From the NCBI GenBank assembly GCA_905221605.1, contig CAJNDS010002270.1, positions 348,435 through 412,434 on the forward strand: a stretch of 64,000 bases of DNA. The letters run 5' to 3'. Position 1 is the first letter of the stretch. Each line of letters opens with the position of its first letter. Position numbers and translations under genes: made by a program. Below are positions 1 to 9,996 of this stretch, one piece after another. Source of the DNA: Symbiodinium natans. Taxonomy: Eukaryota > Sar > Dinophyceae > Suessiales > Symbiodiniaceae. A model generated the notes under the pieces. That model had not been told where the DNA came from and ran no database searches. It worked only from the letters and a program-made list of their open reading frames with translations.

Positions 1-50
1 TAAACCCTAAACCCTAAACCCTAAACCCTAAACCCTAAACCCTAAACCCT
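1..50. repeat. Terminal-type telomeric repeat (CCCTAAA)n
   Basis: About seven nearly perfect CCCTAAA units open the window. A left chromosome end read 5'->3' should show the C-rich strand, as here. The array is short and decays straight into diverged sequence, so it could also be an interstitial tract at a contig edge. Confidence 0.8.
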
Positions 51-1586
51 AGACCCGAACCTCCCAGGAGGTCCCTGTGCCTTTGCCTATATAGGGGTAC
101 AACTGGGGGAGGCTTAGGATTTGGGGTTTATGGTTCAGGGGTTAGGGTGCAGACCCCCAAAACAGATAGGGGTTGAAGGGTTTATAGGGTTTACAGTATG
201 ATGGAAGACTCCGCAGGAATCCTGCAGAAACATGGTTTACGGTTTAGGGTTTAGGGTTTAGAGTTTAGGGTTTAGGGAACATGGTTTCCCCAGAAACTAG
301 AGAATGTCAGGGTGCGCTGCTCCGGCCCAATTTTAGGAATAAGGATTCGAGTTTACAGGGTCCGATAACTGGAGTTTGGAGTGCTGTACTTTTTTTGGTT
401 CTGGGTTCTACTATAGCTACTTATACCTAAACAGTATACTTTTTTCCAGGGTCTATTCCAAAACCCTTTTTAAACCCCAAACCCTAAACCCTGAACCCTA
501 AACCCTAAGCCCTAAGCCCTAAACCCTAAACCCTAGGGAAAAAGATGCCTCCAAAACTGGAGAGAACTGAGCACCTGAAACTCTTTGAGCTCACAACGCA
601 GAATACCCGAAGACTTGGCTCTAAACCCCCCGGATCACTAACAAGCACCGTCCCAAAAGAGGCCTGCTTAGGGTTGATAGTTTGGAGCACTAAGCCTCGC
701 TTCCAAGGCCCTAAGGGTTTAGGGTTTAGGGTTTAGGGTTTAGGGTTTAGGGCTTAGGCCCCAACCCCTAAACCCCAGCCCTTACACCACCCAGGAAGCG
801 CTTCAACACGGAGCGAGGACAGAAGCTCTGCAAAATCAGGGCTCCGTGGCAGGCATCTTTAGGGTGTAGGGGTTTAGGGTTTAGGGTTTAGGGTTTAGGG
901 GTTTAGGGTTTAGGGGCTTAGGGGCTTAGGGGCTTAGGGGCTTAGGGGCTTAGGGGCTTAGGGGCTTAGGGGGTAGGGTTTAGGGTTTAGGGTTTAGGGT
1001 TTAGGGTTTAGGGTTTAGGGTTTAGGGTTTAGGGTTTAGGGTTTAGGGTTTAGGGTTTAGGGTTTAGGGTTTAGGGTTTAGGGTTTAGGGTTTAGGGTTT
1101 AGGGTTCAGGGTTTAGGGTTTAGGGTTTAGGGTTTAGGGTTTAGGGTTTGGGAGTTTTTTGGGGGCAAGTGTAAGCTCGGCGCCTAGACAGTTTAGTTTG
1201 GCGCTGGCTCCTCGTTTCAGAACTAGCCGTCAGAAGGCATAGACTAGGACCCAGAGTAGGCCCTTACTGCCTTGTTTTTGGGCTTAGGTTCCCTTGTAAA
1301 CCTCTTTAAAACAAAAAATGTACGTACCTTTGTTTTCCTAGGTTACTTTTGGGTCTAGTAGATGCCTTCGAGGATTCCAAAAAAGCAGTCCTTGGGCAGG
1401 GGAGTGTCGGAGGAGTAGCGGGTGAATTTGCTGTTTAGGGTTTAGGTTTTATGTAGGGCGCAGGATGTAGGGTTTAGGGTTTAGGGTTTAGGGTTTAGGG
1501 TTTAGGGTTTAGGAGTTAGGTTTTAGGGTTTAGGGTTTAGGGCTAAGGGTTTAGGGTTTAGGGTTTAGGGTTTGAGGCGCCCTGCG

Positions 1587-1655
1587 AAGAAAGCTGCAAC
1601 GTCCACGCGGGCGGCCACGACCACGACTACCGCCTGGGAGGAGACTGGTGGTTAA
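1587..1655 (+). pseudogene. Thr-rich coding island (exon-like fragment)
   Basis: An open frame reads KKAATSTRAATTTTT followed by AWEETGG and a stop, and that stop (TAA) comes from the adjoining telomeric TAAACCC. It is one of at least seven Thr-rich islands set in telomeric repeats at both ends of the window. ACG/ACC/ACT codons predominate, which suits poly-Thr coding better than a simple repeat. It could be a real exon whose introns are telomeric DNA, or a relic. No start codon is visible. Confidence 0.4.
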
Positions 1656-2020
1656 ACCCTAAACCCTAACCCTAAACCAAAAAAAGGAGCACTGAGAGCC
1701 CAAGAACCTCCACCCTAAACCCTGAACCCTAAACCCTGAACCCTGAACCCGGAACCCTGAACTGTAGAAGTCCAGAATAAGTTTGAGGGCCAGCTTCACA
1801 CATTTCAGGGCCCAGAAGCCTACAAAATGCAGCCTGCGCCTCAGGAGGAGAGGGAGGACGACGACATGCCGGCCGATGAGGCTAGGGTTGAGGGTTGAGG
1901 GTTTAGGGTTAATTAGGGTTGAGGCTTAGGGTTTAGGGTTTAGGGTTTAGGGTTTAGGGTTTAGGGTTTAGGGTTTAGGGTTTAGGGTTTAGGGCCCCTC
2001 TGCAAGAGTCTCCCTTTCAG

Positions 2021-2122
2021 AAGGCAGAGGACACCACCTCAGCGGCCTCCACCTCCACCACCACAGCGACGTCACGGAAGGAGGTGCCAGGGTTTCGGGG
2101 CGTGGGGCTTTCGGCTCTTTAG
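2021..2122 (+). pseudogene. Thr/Ser-rich coding island with a plausible 3' splice acceptor
   Basis: The frame opens right after a pyrimidine-rich acceptor (ctccctttcag) and reads KAEDTTSAASTSTTTATSRK before ending at a TAG at 2120-2122. The SRK ending recalls the TSRKK in the larger Thr-rich exon at 59.9 kb, which suggests one gene family. There is no ATG, so it is either an internal or terminal exon or a fragment. Confidence 0.45.
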
Positions 2123-2900
2123 AGTTTCTAGGATTTTTTGGTGTTTAGGGTTTAGGGTTCGGGTGTAGGGTTTAGGGTTTCAAGTATGGCAACCGATATT
2201 CAAAACCTAATGCTACCCATGAACCCTAAGCCTTGATCCCGCTACTACTAACCCCTCTAAAACACCTGCCGCTTTTCATTGTCCTTATGCATGGCAGTTG
2301 ATCAACATACCTGTTCCCAAACGACCACTGAGTCCTAAACCCGAAACCCTAAATCCTAAGTTTTAAACCCTAAGCCCAATTATACCTTAGTAGCCCCCTA
2401 TCTAGCTCCGAGGGCCAAAGCAAGCCGCCCTAATTATACTACGGTTCTCTCCTGGGCAAGTTCGAGGGCATGCATAGGCTTAGGTTTTAGGTTTTAGGTT
2501 TTAGGGTCTAGGGTCTAGGGTCGAGGGTTTAGGGTTTCGGGTTTCGGGTTTCGTGTTTAGGGTTTAGGGTTTGGGTTTAGGGTTTGGGGTTTAGACTTAG
2601 TAAGTCTACTTAGTATCCCCGAGAAGCCCGATGAATCATAATGCATCCTGTAACCCACCTGACCGGCCCTACATACTAAGTCAAGAGGTCTTGCAAGTCT
2701 TAGGGCTTAGGGTTTAGGGTTTAGGGCTTTGGGTTTAGGGTTGAGTTTCTTACTCGGGGATGAGGTGGGCCGTGCCTGAATTCTGAAATCAGGATGAAGC
2801 CTTGTCTCAGGTTGGCGGCTGAAGTGTTGTTTGGTTCTGTAGGATACAGATGTTTGTAGGGCTTGGCGTCAGAATACTGAAGTGTTTAAAGAAGTTTGAG

Positions 2901-3003
2901 TTGGGATGTTCCCCCCTTATACTAACAGTCCTGAGTAGGGATTATCATAGGAGGCTACGATAATCCCTATTATGGACTGTTAGTACAAGGGTGAACATCC
3001 CAA
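2901..3003. repeat. Fold-back inverted repeat (45-bp arms, 12-bp loop)
   Basis: The left arm (2901-2946) starts TTGGGATGTT and ends GGGATTATC. The right arm (2959-3003) is its near-exact reverse complement, with a few differences (for example TCCTGAGTAGGG against TCCATAATAGGG). The loop is about 12 nt. It resembles a small fold-back or MITE-like element with no coding capacity. Confidence 0.85.
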
Positions 3004-4256
3004 GGTTTGAGGGCTGTTTAGGATTCAGTGCTTTGCCGACACCATCGGGAACACTTTTGGTCAGGCTAACCCTAAGCCCCAAACCCCAAACCCTAAACCC
3101 CAAACCCTAATCCCAAACTCGAGACCGGGAGGCGAAGGTCACCCCAAAGCCCGCCTTCGAGTCTGGGCTTCGTGTTGGCCGGGGCTGACTTGAAAGGTTC
3201 ATGGGGTTAGGGGCGGGGGGTGGGGTGTGGGGGGGTTTAGGGTTTAGGGTTTAGGGTTTAGGGTTTAGGGTTTAGGGTTTAGGGTTTAGGGTTTAGGGTT
3301 TAGGGGATATTTGCTTTACAAAGGGATACAAGGTTAGGGGTTCGGGACTCACAATCGCACTTCCAAGCACCCATGTTCGGCTGAAAGTCCCAAGTGCCAA
3401 AAGAAGACCCTGAGCCTGTATCCCGAAATCCTAACCCTAAACCCTAAACCCTAAACCCTAAACCCCAAACCCCAAACCCCAAACCCCAAACCCCAAACCC
3501 TATTGGGGCTTAGGGGGCTTAGGGTTAGGGTTCCGGTTTGCAAGGTTTAGGGCTGAGGGGTTAAGGGCCCCCCCTTGCAGAAAGTTACTGAGTGTTTCAA
3601 GATCGCACATATTTATGTGTTCCGTTACTTTTGCACCAACTCAAGCTAACAAAAACAGTAGTTTGTTTGTTCCTACGCAGGCTAGTGCGTGCACCCCTTA
3701 AATCCTAAACCCTGACCCCCAGGCCCTTCTTACAAGTTCAGGGTTTAGGGTTTAGGGTTTAGGGTTTAGGGTTTAGGGTTTAGGGTTTTAGGGTTTTAGG
3801 GTTTAGGGTTTAGGGTTTAGGGTTTAGGGTTTAGGGTTTAGGGTTTAGGGTTTAGGGTTTAGGGTTTAGGGTTTAGGGTTTAGGGTTTAGGGTTTGGGTA
3901 CAAGTTCAGGGCTGGAAGTTCAGGATGTGGTGGGGATTGAGGCTGGGTGTGGGGATGGACCCCCAGTCCTCAACATCCACCAAGGGCTTGTCCAGGTGCT
4001 CCCACGCCCTAAATCCTAAACCCTAAACCCTAAACCCTAAAGCCCCTGAGTTCCTAACCCTAAACCCTAAACCCTAAACCCTAAATTCCTGAATCACTAG
4101 ACCGAGCTCTAGGAGAGAACCAGCCTTCCCCTGGTGCTGCTTCTTTGAAAGGGACCAAATCTAGGCCCCTTCTGGGTTCAGGGTTTGGGGTTTAGGACTA
4201 TGCCCCTCATAGAAGCCCTCCAGAACCCTTCGTGCCTGCTCAAGGGTAGGTGGGCG

Positions 4257-4257
<1 letters not shown>

Positions 4258-4286
<29 letters not shown>
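4258..4286 (+). repeat. Poly-G run (29 nt)
   Basis: A pure G homopolymer followed by CGGGG. It is one of several G-on-plus-strand runs in the window and could form a G-quadruplex or be a base-calling artefact. Confidence 0.9.
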
Positions 4287-4287
<1 letters not shown>

Positions 4288-4337
4288 GGGGCCATGAAAA
4301 ACCCAACAAACCCTAAACCCTAAACCCTCAACCCTAA

Positions 4338-4472
4338 GCCAAGGAGACCGGAGCAAGGAAGATAACGACAACAACCACCACGGCTACACTGGGCTTTGAA
4401 AAAGCCGCCAAGGTCGGGTTTCGGGTTTTGGGCCAGGGTTTTGGCCCGAATCCCAAAACGACCGAACCCTAA
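4338..4472 (+). pseudogene. Thr-rich coding island
   Basis: The open frame between a TAA (4335-4337) and a TAA (4470-4472) contains KITTTTTTATLGFEKAAK. It is flanked by CCCTAAA repeats on both sides. The composition matches the islands at 1.6, 2.0, 58.7, 59.5, 59.7 and 61.1 kb. No start codon is visible, and whether it is functional is unknown. Confidence 0.35.
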
Positions 4473-4554
4473 GCCCAACAAACCCTATAAATCCTACCCC
4501 TACACCCTAAGCCCTAAACCCTAAACCGTCTAAACCCTGCCCAAACCCTAAACT

Positions 4555-4840
4555 CGGAGACTACCAAAGGTGACCCTAGGCAAAGGTGACCTTTGCAGGG
4601 TCTGTGGCTGTGCCACAGAGTATGGCATAGATTGAATATGTTTGGACGAATACATTTAAATTACACAGCGTGTGTGTGTGTGTGTGTGCAAATTCTAAAT
4701 TTAGATGTGTTGCTTCAAGTAGTGCCAACAATGAAAAAAAGCAGAACTGCCAACCAAAAAACATTTTGCTCCAAGTGGTGCCAACTATCAAAATCGTTTC
4801 GAACCAAGAACAAAAGCCTTTTTTGTTTTCAGAAAGAGAA
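4555..4840 (-). repeat. Left copy of an inverted subtelomeric duplication
   Basis: Read on the minus strand, this segment matches the plus strand at about 58038-58300. The shared landmarks are the GGCACCACTTGGAGCAAAAT stretch, a CA-dinucleotide run, and the closing block with AGACCCTGCAAAGGTCACCT and TTTGGTAGTCTCCGA. Open frames on both copies start alike (IVGTTWSKMFFGWQF) but diverge and carry no recognisable domain, so I treat it as a repeat and not a gene. Confidence 0.85.
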
Positions 4841-5212
4841 ATCCCCAGACTCCAATCCCCAAACCCAAAACCCTGAACCCTAAACCCTGAACGACCCTAA
4901 AATGCCCGGCGTATGTGCCTGGCGCTGTCGACCACAGCCAGCCACCATGCCGGGGGCCCCAGAGGGTCTGTGAAGGGTTCCCTTACTTAGGTCCTTACCC
5001 CTGCCCGACCCTTCCCCTTCCCCCTCCCCCCTCCTCCCCTCTCCCCCTCTCCCCCTCTCCCCCCGCCCCCCAACACACACTGTTTTGGATGCCCAGTAGT
5101 GCCCTTATTCACTTTCTATTGGGTTCTTATCCCATACAAACCCCTATAAGCCAAAAAGGGTGACCTTTTTTCTCCTAGGTTACTGAAAAACCCAGCCGCG
5201 AGGACAATAGGA

Positions 5213-5905
5213 CCCTAAACCCTAAACCCTAAACCCTAAGCCCTAAACCCTGCCCTAAACCCTGAAACCCTAAACCGGGCTGTGTAGCCCTAATTGGGCT
5301 GTGTAGTCCTAGGACATTGGGCTGTATAGCCCTAGGCCGGCGGGCTGTAAAGCCTTAGTTGTGCTGTGTAGCCCTAGACCCTAAACCCAAAACCCTAAAC
5401 CCTAAACCCTAAACCCTAAACCCTAAACAAATGGGCTGTATAGCCCTAGGCCGGGCTGTATAGCCCTAGGCCGGGCTGTGTAGCCCTAGCTGTATAGCCC
5501 TAGGCCGGGCTGTATAGCCCTAGGGCTGTGTCTGTGTCGCCCTAGGACAAATGGGCTGTATAGCCCTAGGCAGGGCTGTATAGCCCAAATTGGGCTGTGT
5601 AGCCCTAGGACAAATGGGCTGTATAGCCCTAGGCCGGGCTGTATAGCCCTAATTGGGCTGTGTAGCCCTAGGACAAATGGGCTGTATAGCCCTAGGCAGG
5701 GCTGTATAGTCCAAATTGGGCTGTGTAGCCCTAGGACAAATGGGCTGTATAGCCCTAGGCCGGGCTGTATAGCCCAAATTGGGCTGTGTAGCCCTAGGAC
5801 AAAGGGCTGTATAGCCCTAGGCCGGGCTGTATAGCCCTAGTTGGGCTGTGTAGCCCTAGGACAAATGGGCTGTATAGCCCTAAGGCCTAGGCCGGGCTCA
5901 GGATG
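5213..5905. repeat. Hairpin satellite array (GGGCTGTATAGCCCTAGG), array 1
   Basis: Roughly 25-30 units of a short inverted repeat: arm GGGCT, variable tetranucleotide (GTAT, GTGT, GTAA), arm AGCCC, then CTAGG and a spacer (often ACAAAT or CC). The unit length is about 23 bp. A short (CCCTAAA)n run interrupts it at 5380-5430. The arms are far more constant than the loop. Confidence 0.95.
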
Positions 5906-7115
5906 TTTTTTAAAGCCTTTTTTTGGGTATCCGCCCTGACAAAACTCTCGCGATTTTTTACAAGCATCTTCTGTGGGTCTCCGCCCTGACCAAACTCTCG
6001 CGATTTTTTAAAAAGCATCTTCTCTCACGAATTTTGTTTAAAGCTATTTCTGTGGGTTTCCGCCCTGACCAAACTCTCGTGATTTGTTGTTTAAAGCATT
6101 TTCTGTGGGTCCCCGCCCTGACCAAACTCTCGCGATTTTTGTTTGAAAGCCTTTTTTGTGGGTCCCCGTCCTGACAAAACACTCGCGATTTTTGTTTGAA
6201 AGCCGTTTGTGAGTTTCCACCCTGACAAAACTCTCGCGAATTCCTTTAAACATCTTCTCTCGCGATTTTTGCTTGAAGCATTTTCTGTGGGTCTCCGCCC
6301 TGGCCAAACTCTCGTGATTTGGTGTTAAAGCATTTTCTGTGGGTCCCCGCCCTGACCAAACTCTCGCGATTTTTGTTTGAAAGCCTTTTTTGTGGGTCTC
6401 CGCCCTGACAAAACACTCGCGATTTTTGTTTGAAAGCCTTTTTTGGTGGGTCTCCGCCTGACAAACCTCTCGCGAGTTTTTTAAAGCATCCTCTGTGGGT
6501 CTCCGCCCTGACAAAACTCTCGGGGTTTGTTTTTTGAAGCATCTTCTGTGGGTCTCTGCCCTGACAAAACTCTCGCGATTTTTTTTTTGAAAGCCTTTTT
6601 TCTGGGTTGCGGGTTTCCGACTAGACAACTCTCGCGCTTTTTTCAAGTCTTTTTTGAACGTCTCAATTGGTTTTAAAACCTATGTGGGTCTCCGCCCTGA
6701 CGAAACTCTCGCGATTTGTTTAACGCATGTTCTGCGGGTGCCCTGGCAAAACTCTCGCGAGTTTTTTGCGCCCTGAAAATTGAAAACTCTTGCCATTTTT
6801 TGTTATGCCTTTTTTGTGGGTCTTGGCCCGGACGAAAATCTCGAGGTGTTTGTTTTAAGGTTTATATTGCGGGTCTCCACCCTGAAAACTCTCGCGACTT
6901 TGTTGTTCTTTTGAGCCTTTTCTGTGGGTCTCCGCCCCGACAAAACTCTCGCGATGTTTTTAAAGGATTTTTTGTGGGTCTCCGCCCTGACAGAACTCTC
7001 GTGGTTTTTTGTTTAAGCCTCTTTTGTGTCTCCGCCCTCAGAAAACTCTGGCGATTTGTTTGTGTTATCTTTTTTGTCGGTCTCCGCCCTGACAAAACTA
7101 GCCTGAATTATCTCT
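5906..7115. repeat. 52-54 bp minisatellite (GTGGGTCTCCGCCCTGAC unit)
   Basis: About 20 diverged tandem units. Each has GTGGGTCTCCGCCCTGAC, then AAAACTCTCGCGATTTTTG, then a T-rich tail with GAAAGC(A/C). Spacing is mostly 51-54 bp, with some units near 76 bp. A 200-residue open frame on the minus strand is a by-product of the repeat: its unit reads SRESFVRAETHR and shifts frame between copies. Confidence 0.93.
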
Positions 7116-7367
7116 TTTGTGGGGCCACCCTGCTGTCCTGTGAACAAATAACTCTCGCAGTGTGTTTCTCACACCCCTGCCACCGCCCACCATTCATTTT
7201 TGACCCACTCCCATCCCCCCTCCCTTCCTTTCCCCCCCCCCCCCCACGCACACTGCACTGCGCGAGGACAATGGGACCCCTAAACCCTAAAGCTTGAAAC
7301 CCTAAACCCTGAAACCCTAAACCCTAAGCCCTAAACCCTAAACTGCCCTAAAGCCTGAAACCCTAAA
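7116..7367. other. Unique spacer with short C-run and telomeric repeats
   Basis: This joins the minisatellite to the second hairpin array. It holds a 13-nt C-run near 7222-7234 and degenerate CCCTAAA units. I see no gene. Confidence 0.7.
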
Positions 7368-7870
7368 CCGGGCTGTGTAGCCCTAGGCTTAGGAGGTTGG
7401 GCTGTGTAGCCCTAGGACAAATGGGCTGTATAGCCTTAACCCTGAGGGCTTTCTGGGCTGTATAGCCCTAGGACCTAGGACCCTAAGATCTTAGGGTTTT
7501 GAGGGTCATGGGCTGTACAGCCCTAGGACTTTCTGGGCTGTATAGCCCTAGGACCCTAAGACTTTAAGATTGCAAAAAAAGTTTTGAGGAGAATGGGTTA
7601 GGACATGGGTGTTGTGGTGATTCATTAGACGGTGTCAAATATAAACGACAAACCCCCTACTCTGAACCTAACCCATGCCCCCTTGACTTGGACCACCTTT
7701 GACTGGGCTGTATAGCCCTAGTTGGGCTGTGTAGCCCTAGACCCTAAACCCTGAACCCTAAACCCGGCTGTATAGCCCTAATTGGGCTGCGTAATCCTAA
7801 AACATGGGCTGTATAGCCCCAGGCCGGGCTGAGTATAGCCCTAGCTGGGCTGTGTAGCCCTGGGCATCGA
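7368..7870. repeat. Hairpin satellite array 2
   Basis: About ten GGGCT-NNNN-AGCCC units, including the GTAC loop variant near 7508. They are interrupted at about 7560-7700 by unique sequence containing GACAAACCCCCTAC, a string that recurs near 9960. Confidence 0.9.
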
Positions 7871-8469
7871 TAGCTCACGGTTTCGTGTTGCCCAGGTGGC
7901 TTCTACAGCTGTCGGTTGAGTTCACTTCGCTTTGGACGCCTGCCCGGGTCCCACTGGGTTTGCGGGTTGGCAGTTGAGGGTTGAGTAGTCTGGGGCTAAA
8001 CTACACAATGAAATTGTCTTGGGGTTATGCAGCCCAACCTACGGCTTCACAGCCCGAAATAGTCGTGTTAGGCATTCACAGCCCAAATTATACAGCCCAG
8101 CCTAGGGCTTAGGGTTTCGAATTTCAGGTTTAGGGTTTAGGGTTTAAAGGTTCAGAGTTTAGGGTTTGGGGTTGAGGATTAACAGTCGCGGGTTGAGGGT
8201 GTCGTGTTTAAAGAGGCCTGACAGCTTAGGGTTTAAAAGGGGTGTAAGGGGTCCAAGGAGTTGGTTTTTTTTTCGGTTTAGGGTATGGGTCTTATTCCTC
8301 TTTCTTGTGGTTTTAATTGGCTAAGGCATCGATTTGGCCTAGGGCACTCACAATGATACAGTTACACCCCCCCCCCCTCACCTGAATCCTAAACTGATTA
8401 TAAACCCTGAAGCCTAACCTCAAACCCTGAACCCCAAATTCACCCTAACTTCCAAACCCTAAAGCCTAA
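7871..8469. other. Mixed spacer: reverse-oriented hairpin units and decayed telomeric repeats
   Basis: About 8030-8110 carries the hairpin satellite in reverse orientation (for example AATTATACAGCCCAGCCTAG). The remainder is diverged TTTAGGG/CCCTAAA sequence plus a C-run near 8370. No gene is recognised. Confidence 0.7.
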
Positions 8470-8700
8470 GCCCTAGGCTGGGCTGTGTAGCCCTACGACA
8501 ATGGGCTGTAAAGCCCTAGTAGCCCTAGGAACCTGGGCTGTAAAGTCCTAAGCCGGGCTGTGTAGTCCTAGTTGGGCTGTGTAGCCCTAGGACAAATGGG
8601 CTGTATAGCCCTAGACCGGGCTGTATAGCCCTAGTTGGGCTGTGTAGCCCTAGGAGAAATGGGCTGTAAAGCCCTAGGTGGGCTGTGTCCTACAACAATA
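8470..8700. repeat. Hairpin satellite array 3
   Basis: About ten units of the GGGCT-NNNN-AGCCC satellite in the forward orientation, with GTGT, GTAA and GTAT loops. Confidence 0.9.
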
Positions 8701-8807
8701 ATTAAAACTCTAAACCCGAAACCTAAGCCCTAAGGCGTAAACCCCAACCCCTAAAATCCAGACCCTAAACCCTAAGCCCTAAACCCTAAACCCTAAACCC
8801 TACACCA

Positions 8808-9040
8808 ATGGAGTTTGAACCGGACGGGACTACGCACGATGCGTCGGCTTGGAACACGGGCTTCCACCTCCGGGACCCCGTGCCCACAACCAGCCGGTCG
8901 CACCTGCAGCCAGCCACCTAAGACCTAGCGACACACGGTGCTCATCCTTCCTGGCGGGGGCCAGTGGCTACATCGCGCGTCACGACGCGAAGAAGCGACG
9001 GCTCAGCAGCCTGCCCAGGCTGGCCGAACTTCAACCCTAA
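8808..9040 (+). CDS. Coding-like island, unknown product
   Basis: A GC-rich, non-telomeric block between decayed telomeric repeats. An ATG at 8808 opens a 37-residue frame (MEFEPDGTTHDASAWNTGFH...) ending at 8921. An overlapping frame starting at 8849 runs to 9040 and ends KKRRLSSLPRLAELQP. Neither matches a family I know. The composition resembles exons elsewhere in the window more than its repeat neighbours do. Confidence 0.3.
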
Positions 9041-9996
9041 AACCTGAACCCTAAACCCTAAACCCCAAACCCGAAACCCTAAACCTGGATGACGCAATAG
9101 TCACGAGAATCCTATTAAATTATCACGACATGGACAGTAATCCTTTCCCCCTAATACTAAATCCCCCCCCTCCCTAGTTCTGAAATTCGCCTGGGCCCGA
9201 AAAATATTTAAAATTAGGGGTGGGTTTAAATCCTAATAAAACCCCAAAGCATATACCCTAATTAAACCCTATAAGCCCTGAGCCCTGAATCCTAATAATC
9301 CTGTCAGCCTTCAGCCCTAAACCCTGAAACCCTACTCGCTCAACTCAAGCGCGACCGCCCTCCCCCACTAATTCTCAAACAGGTTTTGTACTGGGCTGGG
9401 TCCTGGCAGGATCCGGCAATAATAATTCTTAAAATTAGGAGGGGTTTTAGTGTTAGGAGGAAGTGATTAGAAGACCAAGCGTTGCTTTGCTCAGGTCCGT
9501 CCATGCCGCCGTCTCCACGCAGCTGCAAGGACGAGCACAGCAGCCCGGGCCACAGACAGTCAAGAGCACCTAAACCCTACCCCTAAACCCTAGACCCAAA
9601 ACCCAAAGCCCAGAACCCCTAAACCCTAAACCTTAGACCCTAAACCCTAAACCCAAAACCCTAAGCCCTAAGCCCTAAACCGAGAGGTTTCAGCTTCAGG
9701 CTTCACCCGCACCCTCAAAATAATCCCCAGGACCCTAAGAAGATTGTTTCATGGATTTCTGGGGCATGGGTTAGGGCATGGGTAGGCTAGGACCCAAAGA
9801 TTGCGTAGGGGTTTTGAGGGTCATGGGCGAACTCAGCCTTGTTTGGCTCCGTCCGGCTGGACGCTATGCACATATGTATTCAGGCAGTCCCACCTTCAAA
9901 TACCACTGCCACGACATGATCACACACACACCCGGACACCAAACCTTCAAGTGCAAATGACAAACCCCCTACGAGAGTGTGTTGAAGTTTCACCCA
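9041..9996. other. Decayed telomeric repeats and unique spacer
   Basis: Degenerate CCCTAAA sequence at 9041-9100, 9230-9330 and 9570-9690, with AT-rich unique sequence between. A GC-rich patch at 9490-9570 could be an exon relic, but no frame stands out. Confidence 0.6.

Larger units (their letters stand above)
51..5212. repeat. Subtelomeric mosaic of interstitial telomeric repeats
   Basis: Short TTTAGGG and CCCTAAA arrays alternate with 50-200 bp of unique sequence. The longest pure TTTAGGG runs are about 974-1149, 3236-3304 and 3737-3897. Variant units occur in blocks: GGGGCTTA at about 905-970 and CCCCAAA at about 3455-3500. Most longer arrays run opposite to the terminal array. Apart from the Thr-rich islands, the fold-back at 2901-3003 and the segment at 4555-4840 listed separately, I see no gene in this stretch. 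Confidence 0.9.

Noticed and set aside
6044-6646. 200-residue minus-strand open frame
   Set aside because: It is the 52-54 bp minisatellite read through. The repeat shifts frame between units and the frame has no start context or domain.
5213-8700. CRISPR-like array (short palindromic repeats with spacers)
   Set aside because: The GGGCT/AGCCC units have no unique spacers of constant length, there are no cas genes, and the context is eukaryotic.
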